From Anaerostipes sp. (GTDB lineage Bacteria > Bacillota > Clostridia > Lachnospirales > Lachnospiraceae), in assembly GCA_028697725.1 (NCBI GenBank), contig JAQVEG010000018.1, forward strand, positions 1 to 47,272: DNA of 47,272 nucleotides, written 5' to 3'. The first letter of the stretch is position 1. Every line of letters starts with the position of its first letter. The position numbers and the translations under genes are program-made. This document shows, one piece after another, positions 42,841 through 47,272 of the stretch. Below the pieces are notes generated by a model. It did not search any database. It was given only the letters and a program-made list of their open reading frames with translations, and was not told the DNA's origin.

Positions 42841-42860
42841 AGAATTTGTCGTCCTATAAT
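42832..42860 (+). promoter_or_regulatory. Rightward promoter of the repressor operon
   Basis: TTGACA (42832-42837), exactly 17 bp, TATAAT (42855-42860), both perfect consensus, with the start near 42867 and AGAGAGGAGG just before the repressor ATG. The -35 box sits in the second arm of the inverted repeat. Confidence 0.88.
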
Positions 42861-42887
42861 AAAGGAACAAAGAGAGGAGGACGAATT

Positions 42888-43763
42888 ATGGCTCAAAACA
42901 ATAATCACACCATCCCATTTCCGGGAAGGGGCATTGATAAACATACGTCCAATACCGTTTCTTATAACGGTGCACAACAAAAACAAGATAATGTACTAGG
43001 TACGAAGATTACAGAAGCTAGAAAGTCTATGAAGCTAAGTCAGAAACAATTATCTGAACAGCTGGAAGATTATAAGATTTCTGTAACGCCTGGTGCCATC
43101 AGTAAATGGGAAAAAGGCGACTCTATGCCAAACCCATACCAGTTGTTCGCTCTCTGCTACTGTCTTCATATATCCGATGCAATCAATTACTTTACCGGAT
43201 TTTCTCCGGAAGCATCTGATTTCACACCGGATTTGAGTCAAAAAGGATTGAACCTTCTGCAGATGTTTAAAGAAGCATTAGTTTCTTCTGGAAACTTCGC
43301 TCCTAGAAGTCGTCGAGATTCATTCTCTGATCCCGAACCGGAAGTTGATATGAAGATTTTCTTAGAACCCGCCGCAGCTGGTCCTGGTAATCCGTTAGTA
43401 GAAGGTGCTTTTGATATGATAAAGTATCCAGTCAGCGCAATTCCCGATGGAGCTGAATTCGGCATTCGAATATCCGGACAAAGTATGTCTCCGCGATATG
43501 TAGATTCTCAGATTGCATGGATTGAGCCTAGCGAAGAATTATATAATGGAGATGTAGGTGTTTTCTATTATGATGATAATGCTTATATCAAAAAATATGT
43601 AGTGGAACAACCGAAAGCAGATGAGATTCCCGATTACATTGATGAAGAAGGTCGAGTAATGCCAAAGGTTACACTCTACTCCTTGAACAGAGAATGTGCC
43701 AATCTCGATGTTACAGTAAAACCGGGACATCCCTTCTATATCGTTGGACGTGTACTAAACTAA
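42888..43763 (+). CDS. CI/LexA-like self-cleaving repressor (Xre HTH + S24 peptidase)
   Basis: 291 aa from ATG 42888-42890. Residues about 38-95 form a Cro/C1 helix-turn-helix (ITEARKSMKLSQKQLSEQLE, TPGAISKWEKGDSMPN). The C-terminal S24 domain has a likely Ala164-Gly165 cleavage site (EPAAAGPGN), catalytic Ser199 (ISGQSMSP) and lysine 235 or 236 (AYIKKYV). Proteins of this kind block phage or ICE genes until RecA filaments stimulate self-cleavage. It is the first gene of the rightward operon and probably controls both divergent promoters. The link to SOS is strengthened by the polymerase gene downstream. Confidence 0.92.
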   Translation: MAQNNNHTIPFPGRGIDKHTSNTVSYNGAQQKQDNVLGTKITEARKSMKLSQKQLSEQLEDYKISVTPGAISKWEKGDSMPNPYQLFALCYCLHISDAINYFTGFSPEASDFTPDLSQKGLNLLQMFKEALVSSGNFAPRSRRDSFSDPEPEVDMKIFLEPAAAGPGNPLVEGAFDMIKYPVSAIPDGAEFGIRISGQSMSPRYVDSQIAWIEPSEELYNGDVGVFYYDDNAYIKKYVVEQPKADEIPDYIDEEGRVMPKVTLYSLNRECANLDVTVKPGHPFYIVGRVLN

Positions 43764-43875
43764 CTTGTCCATTACCCAATTTAAAAAGACTAAAATACAG
43801 TTGATTCCGTTATTGACCCTATACTCAATAGCTTTATTAACTGCACCCATTTTTAGCAAGAAAGGAAATCATGAA

Positions 43876-44214
43876 ATGGTATATCCAAATAGTAATATCG
43901 TTGAAATGGGCATAGGCGATGTTGGAATTACTTTCACAGCGCAAGGAACCATGAATGCCCCAATTGGAAGTATTATTTTCTATAATCAGAAAAAGCAAAA
44001 GATTACGACCCTACCTGACGACTACCAAATAGACAAGGACTCAACAGAAACATATCTCTCTCATCCTGATCAGGAGATTTGTTTAGCTTTTTCGTCTGCT
44101 GAAAGTATCAATGCCGTAATCTCAATACTACAGGCTATGAAAAAGAATATATTTGAGGATGAGACAACCAGAGAATATGCAATTCAAAGAAACATGGAGT
44201 TAGAAGGAAGGTGA
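43876..44214 (+). CDS. Small hypothetical protein between repressor and polymerase
   Basis: 112 aa from the ATG at 43876-43878 (MVYPNSNIVEMGIGDVGITF), with AAAGGAAATC upstream. An in-frame TTG at 43765 just after the repressor stop lacks a site. The sequence looks alpha/beta (GTMNAPIGSIIFYNQKKQKI, SAESINAVISILQAMKKN). No family is recognised. It ends 6 bp before the polymerase start, so it is co-transcribed. Confidence 0.6.
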   Translation: MVYPNSNIVEMGIGDVGITFTAQGTMNAPIGSIIFYNQKKQKITTLPDDYQIDKDSTETYLSHPDQEICLAFSSAESINAVISILQAMKKNIFEDETTREYAIQRNMELEGR

Positions 44215-44220
44215 TTTTCA

Positions 44221-45489
44221 ATGAAGAAGCGTATGTATATCGCTATTGACTTGAAGTCCTTCTATGCATCTGTAGAATGCGTTGAAAGAGGATTAGACCC
44301 CTTTACCACCAACCTTGTGGTTGCAGATCCGACTAGATCCAAATCTACTATTTGTCTTGCAATTACACCTGCAATGAAAAAGTTGGGTGTAAAGAATCGT
44401 TGCCGGATACACGAGATACCTGCAAACATTGAATACATTACTGCTATGCCGAGGATGCAATTATATATTGACTACTCTTCTAATATTTACAGTATCTATT
44501 TAAAGCATGTAAGCCCTGACGATATTCATGTATATTCCATTGATGAATGCTTTATTGACGTAACAGAATACTTAGCACTCTATCATCAGGATGCAAAAGA
44601 GATGGCTATCACCCTAATGAATGATGTAATGGAGGAGACTGGCATCTGCGCTACTGCTGGAATCGGCACAAATTTATATCTTTGTAAAATTGCTATGGAT
44701 ATCGTTGCGAAGCATGTACCAGATCATATTGGATATCTTGATGAAGAATCCTTTAAGCTACAACTGTGGGATCATCGTCCCCTGACAGATTTTTGGAGAA
44801 TTGGAAGCGGAACTGCTAGTCGACTAGCGAGATATGGAATGTATACGATGGGAGACATTGCACGTACCAGTCTTCATGATGAGGCTTGGTTGTACAAGCA
44901 ATTTGGAATTGATGCAGAACTGCTAATTGATCATGCCTGGGGAATTGAGCCCTGTACTATTCAAGACATTAAATCATATAAACCAGAGACAAACAGCTTA
45001 TCCTCTGGTCAGGTTCTGATGCGGAACTACACTTTTGAAGAAGCCAGGGTAATAGTTCGGGAAATGACTGATTTACTTGTACTAGATTTGGTTGCAAAGA
45101 AATTGGTGTCTGAGTCTTTTACCCTTTATATTAGTTATGACCATAAATTTGAAGTCCCCGGCAGTAACGGAAGCATCAATCTCGGAAGTTCAACAAACAG
45201 TGCACGTAGAATTGTACCTGCAGTCATCGACCTATATAATTCAATTACTCATAAACATATCGGCATTCGTAGAATTAATATATGTTGCAATAAAGTGAAG
45301 ACCGAAGGATATTATCAACTGGATTTATTCTCCGACCTCGAAACAGATGAAAAAGAACGTAATATCCAACAGGCAATGCTTGCAATTCGAAAGCGATATG
45401 GGACGAATGCTATTATGAAAGGCTCTAATCTGTTAGACTGTTCCACCTTTAGGGAACGTAACGGACAGATTGGTGGTCACAAAGCTTAA
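44221..45489 (+). CDS. Y-family DNA polymerase (UmuC/ImpB/DinB-like)
   Basis: 422 aa. Catalytic motifs include AIDLKSFYASVE (residues 8-19, first metal Asp10) and VYSIDECFIDVT near 103-114 with the Asp-Glu pair. The thumb follows (DFWRIGSGTASRLARYGMYT), and the little finger runs to about residue 400. These enzymes copy past damaged bases with low fidelity and are usually SOS-induced. Being in the repressor operon, it would be expressed when the repressor is cleaved, perhaps to aid replication of single-stranded DNA in the recipient. It overlaps the next upstream-open frame by an ATGA. Confidence 0.93.
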   Translation: MKKRMYIAIDLKSFYASVECVERGLDPFTTNLVVADPTRSKSTICLAITPAMKKLGVKNRCRIHEIPANIEYITAMPRMQLYIDYSSNIYSIYLKHVSPDDIHVYSIDECFIDVTEYLALYHQDAKEMAITLMNDVMEETGICATAGIGTNLYLCKIAMDIVAKHVPDHIGYLDEESFKLQLWDHRPLTDFWRIGSGTASRLARYGMYTMGDIARTSLHDEAWLYKQFGIDAELLIDHAWGIEPCTIQDIKSYKPETNSLSSGQVLMRNYTFEEARVIVREMTDLLVLDLVAKKLVSESFTLYISYDHKFEVPGSNGSINLGSSTNSARRIVPAVIDLYNSITHKHIGIRRINICCNKVKTEGYYQLDLFSDLETDEKERNIQQAMLAIRKRYGTNAIMKGSNLLDCSTFRERNGQIGGHKA

Positions 45490-45509
45490 TGATAGAAAGG
45501 AGGCAGCTA

Positions 45510-45968
45510 ATGTTTGCTTATGCAGATATCATCAATTACCACAGACCTGTTTCTAATCGTACCCGGATGAGTATCGGACATCGGGCAAAACAATTTGCGC
45601 CTTTCGCTGCTCTCAAAGGATATGAAGAATCAGTGAAGAAAAAAGAACGAATTTTCTTTGTACGTGCTGAACTTGCAGAAGAACAAAAAGAAGACCTGGA
45701 TCAGAAACTTCGCATCCTATCCTATCATGATCATATTTCTATTACATATTTTCAAAAAGCTACAGAGATGGAAGCTGATATAGGAACCTACCAACATATC
45801 TCCGGGAATGTGGATTTCATTCACAAAGAAGAAAAACGTATGCGTGTGGGGGATATCGAATTATCCTTTCAAGATATCGTAGAACTAAACGGAGATTGCT
45901 TTGATTGTATAGATACAGAAGTCTATCATCAACTAAAAGAAAACAGAAAGAAGGATTTTATATGTTAA
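45510..45968 (+). CDS. YolD-like protein
   Basis: 152 aa from the ATG at 45510-45512 (MFAYADIINYHRPVSNRTRM), preceded by AAAGGAGG. The MSIGHRAKQFAPFAALKGYE segment and its position directly after a Y-family polymerase fit the YolD-like family, thought to assist the polymerase. The C-terminal half has a beta-rich metal-free fold. Co-transcribed with the polymerase. Confidence 0.78.
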   Translation: MFAYADIINYHRPVSNRTRMSIGHRAKQFAPFAALKGYEESVKKKERIFFVRAELAEEQKEDLDQKLRILSYHDHISITYFQKATEMEADIGTYQHISGNVDFIHKEEKRMRVGDIELSFQDIVELNGDCFDCIDTEVYHQLKENRKKDFIC

Positions 45969-46141
45969 AATTTGAAGATTACGAAACAGAACAATACTAT
46001 TACAAGCGGTTACAAGAGTTAGGAATATGTCATGTGAATTGGGGATTTGGAGATGTCTATCTTACCAGAGATGAAATTGATAGCAATTTAAGTTCTCTTG
46101 AAGACACTATAAGAAAGCTCAAGTCAAGCAAGACGCATTAA
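45962..46141 (+). CDS. Small hypothetical protein at the end of the SOS operon
   Basis: 59 aa from the ATG at 45962-45964 (MLKFEDYETEQYYYKRLQEL), overlapping the YolD-like stop by 7 bp, with AGAAAGAAGG upstream. Acidic, ending in a helix (SSLEDTIRKLKSSK). No family is recognised. A terminator follows 13 bp after the stop. Confidence 0.7.
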   Translation: MLKFEDYETEQYYYKRLQELGICHVNWGFGDVYLTRDEIDSNLSSLEDTIRKLKSSKTH

Positions 46142-46154
46142 TGCACACTCAGAA

Positions 46155-46194
46155 AATCAGACTCACACCTCTCATTGAGTGAGTCTGATTTTTC
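46155..46194 (+). terminator. Terminator closing the rightward operon
   Basis: Perfect 12-bp inverted repeat (46155-46166 and 46179-46190: AATCAGACTCAC with GTGAGTCTGATT) and then a T run. The other strand also has an A/T tract, so it may also serve the minus-strand genes that converge from the right. Confidence 0.93.
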
Positions 46195-46246
46195 TTTCAC
46201 CTTGATTATGAAATTCTGATTTCTCGTCTACTCTACAAACTGGAAG

Positions 46247-46624
46247 TTAGCGCGCAAACAGTGTGTCATCCCAATCATAAAGTTCAAGATAATAATCAAC
46301 GAAAAAGTCTTCGGGATCACCCTCATCATCCACGCAAGTTCCATGATGAGAAAAATGTGTTTTATCACCGGGTTTCATCTCAATGCTGCCATGACCCTTA
46401 TCGAATCCATATCCATGACCATAGTCACATCCGAATACCACACCCACTTTTTTCCCCGATTCCGTTTTATAATTTTCCAACCATATCTTCCCCTCAATTA
46501 GCGGGGCAATATCTTCAACATTCATAAACATACTGCCATCCTGCACCTTTTGAATAGTACTGCTGTTTTTTCTAATTGGTTCCAATATGGAAAATCCGAC
46601 TCTCAAGATATATATTTGTTCCAT
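46247..46624 (-). CDS. Hypothetical protein, unrecognised
   Basis: 125 aa from the ATG at 46622-46624 (MEQIYILRVGFSILEPIRKN), preceded by AAGGAGATTG. An upstream in-frame ATG at 46709-46711 would add SKGTRITKSEVLAVLKTFLS, which looks protein-like, so a longer form is possible. The C-terminal part is acidic with a Gly/His-rich loop (FGCDYGHGYGFDKGHGSIEM, THFSHHGTCVDDEGD) that could bind metal. No family is recognised. It is convergent with the SOS operon. Confidence 0.6.
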   Translation of the reverse strand: MEQIYILRVGFSILEPIRKNSSTIQKVQDGSMFMNVEDIAPLIEGKIWLENYKTESGKKVGVVFGCDYGHGYGFDKGHGSIEMKPGDKTHFSHHGTCVDDEGDPEDFFVDYYLELYDWDDTLFAR

Positions 46625-46751
46625 AGAGCAATCTCCTTTCTGTTTCGCACTCAAAAAAGTCTTTAATACGGCAAGAACTTCCGATTTTGTTATTCGTGTT
46701 CCTTTACTCATACATCTGGAAGCTGTCTCTTTCTTTGACAGTGTTGAGAAT

Positions 46752-47126
46752 TTACCTTCTTGCCCTGAATTCAGATATGATTGCTTCCGGCAATTCCGTA
46801 CTACGAAACACGTTCTCTGCGTATTCCTCCAAATCAGAACTGTTTTTTGTAAATTCAATAACTTTCGCTGTCCCCCTTGAAAATATAATATCGCACAACT
46901 CATCTTCCGTACATGGTGTTTCACCAATTAACCCGTAAGCTGCAATATATTCGTTCCATGCACAGTTTTCGATACCACGATTATAAATCCATGTCAGAAC
47001 TTCAATAACATCTGAAACATCACGATATTTTCTTGCCAGATTTAACACTTGTCGCCATGTTGGCTCATCAATATCATAATTCTTAGAATCATTCCATTTT
47101 CCTATTGTCGGTTTCCATTCGCCCAT
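46752..47126 (-). CDS. Hypothetical protein, unrecognised
   Basis: 124 aa (MGEWKPTIGKWNDSKNYDID) with a strong GAGGAGGTAATC site. Mainly helical and acidic, ending SELPEAIISEFRARR-type sequence. No family is recognised. It lies upstream of the 125-aa gene on the same strand. Confidence 0.65.
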   Translation of the reverse strand: MGEWKPTIGKWNDSKNYDIDEPTWRQVLNLARKYRDVSDVIEVLTWIYNRGIENCAWNEYIAAYGLIGETPCTEDELCDIIFSRGTAKVIEFTKNSSDLEEYAENVFRSTELPEAIISEFRARR

Positions 47127-47272
47127 ATGATTACCTCCTCAAATCCCGATTGCACCAAGTCGCTGCGCGACGGCCTGCCAAGGCTGTGGTGCTTTTCTTT
47201 TTTCTATCTACCTAAAAAGCAGTGACAGATATACCTTAAAAGAGTATTGTTAAAGTACGACCAATAACAAAC
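47127..47272 (-). other. Window edge, possible 3' end of another gene
   Basis: On the minus strand a short open frame reads KAPQPWQAVAQRLGAIGI and stops just before the ribosome site of the 124-aa gene. An in-frame TAG lies about 25 codons upstream. It may be the remnant or end of a gene continuing beyond the window. Too short to judge. Confidence 0.25.

Overview
The window looks like AT-rich DNA from a Bacillota gut anaerobe, most likely Lachnospiraceae/Clostridia. This is inferred from strong GGAGG ribosome binding sites, Tn1549/CTn-type conjugation families (Maff2, PrgI, PcfB, DUF4315, DUF4366, DUF5688, YodL), Cna-B adhesins and an ISL3 element. Most of it appears to be one integrative conjugative element (ICE) carrying a seven-gene defence-like operon. 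No integrase, excisionase, relaxase, tRNA, rRNA or CRISPR array is visible, so the ends of the element lie outside the window or have been lost.

Layout. (1) 1-3044: a small redox/membrane module of a broken cupin gene, a NapH-like polyferredoxin, a permease-ferredoxin fusion and a permease half gene with an in-frame stop, divergent from a Crp/Fnr regulator. A palindrome sits exactly at -41.5 of the leftward promoter and just downstream of the regulator's own start. (2) 3090-6775: a surface-protein gene cut off at its 5' end by an ISL3 element (inverted repeats at 5015-5040 and 6751-6775, no target duplication), whose transposase is frameshifted at an A8 tract. (3) 6802-18838, minus strand: Xre regulator, PAPS-reductase-like sulfur enzyme with zinc ribbons and ferredoxin, DUF4007 protein, 1196-aa P-loop ATPase, cysteine desulfurase, SF2 helicase, GHKL ATPase and PLD nuclease. 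All are packed with gaps or overlaps under 15 bp. (4) 19080-42545, minus strand: the ICE transfer region. It runs from a sigma-like regulator through a giant thioester adhesin, PcfB, the VirD4 coupling protein, Maff2, VirB6-like, PrgI, VirB4, NlpC/P60 hydrolase, DUF4315, DUF4366, topoisomerase III, DUF5688, RadC/ArdC antirestriction-type protein, TnpTA-like and a frameshifted YodL protein. (5) 42546-42887: a control region with two outward-facing promoters, each with perfect consensus boxes and 17-bp spacing, sharing an inverted repeat that covers both -35 boxes. (6) 42888-46141, plus strand: a CI/LexA-like S24 repressor, a small protein, a Y-family polymerase, a YolD-like protein and a small ORF, closed by a strong terminator. 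(7) 46247-47272: two unrecognised minus-strand genes.

How the genes fit together. The self-cleaving repressor probably holds back the leftward transfer promoter and its own operon, so DNA damage would release both. The transfer genes encode a Gram-positive type IV secretion machine with a cell-wall hydrolase and a large adhesin for cell contact. The defence operon combines a sulfur donor, a sulfur-activating enzyme, a DUF4007 protein and a BrxC-like ATPase (a plausible DNA phosphorothioate-writing half) with helicase, GHKL ATPase and PLD nuclease (a plausible restriction half). It resembles phosphorothioation and BREX type 4 logic but has no PglZ, BrxL, DndB/D/E or SspB in view. It is the best candidate here for a poorly described system.
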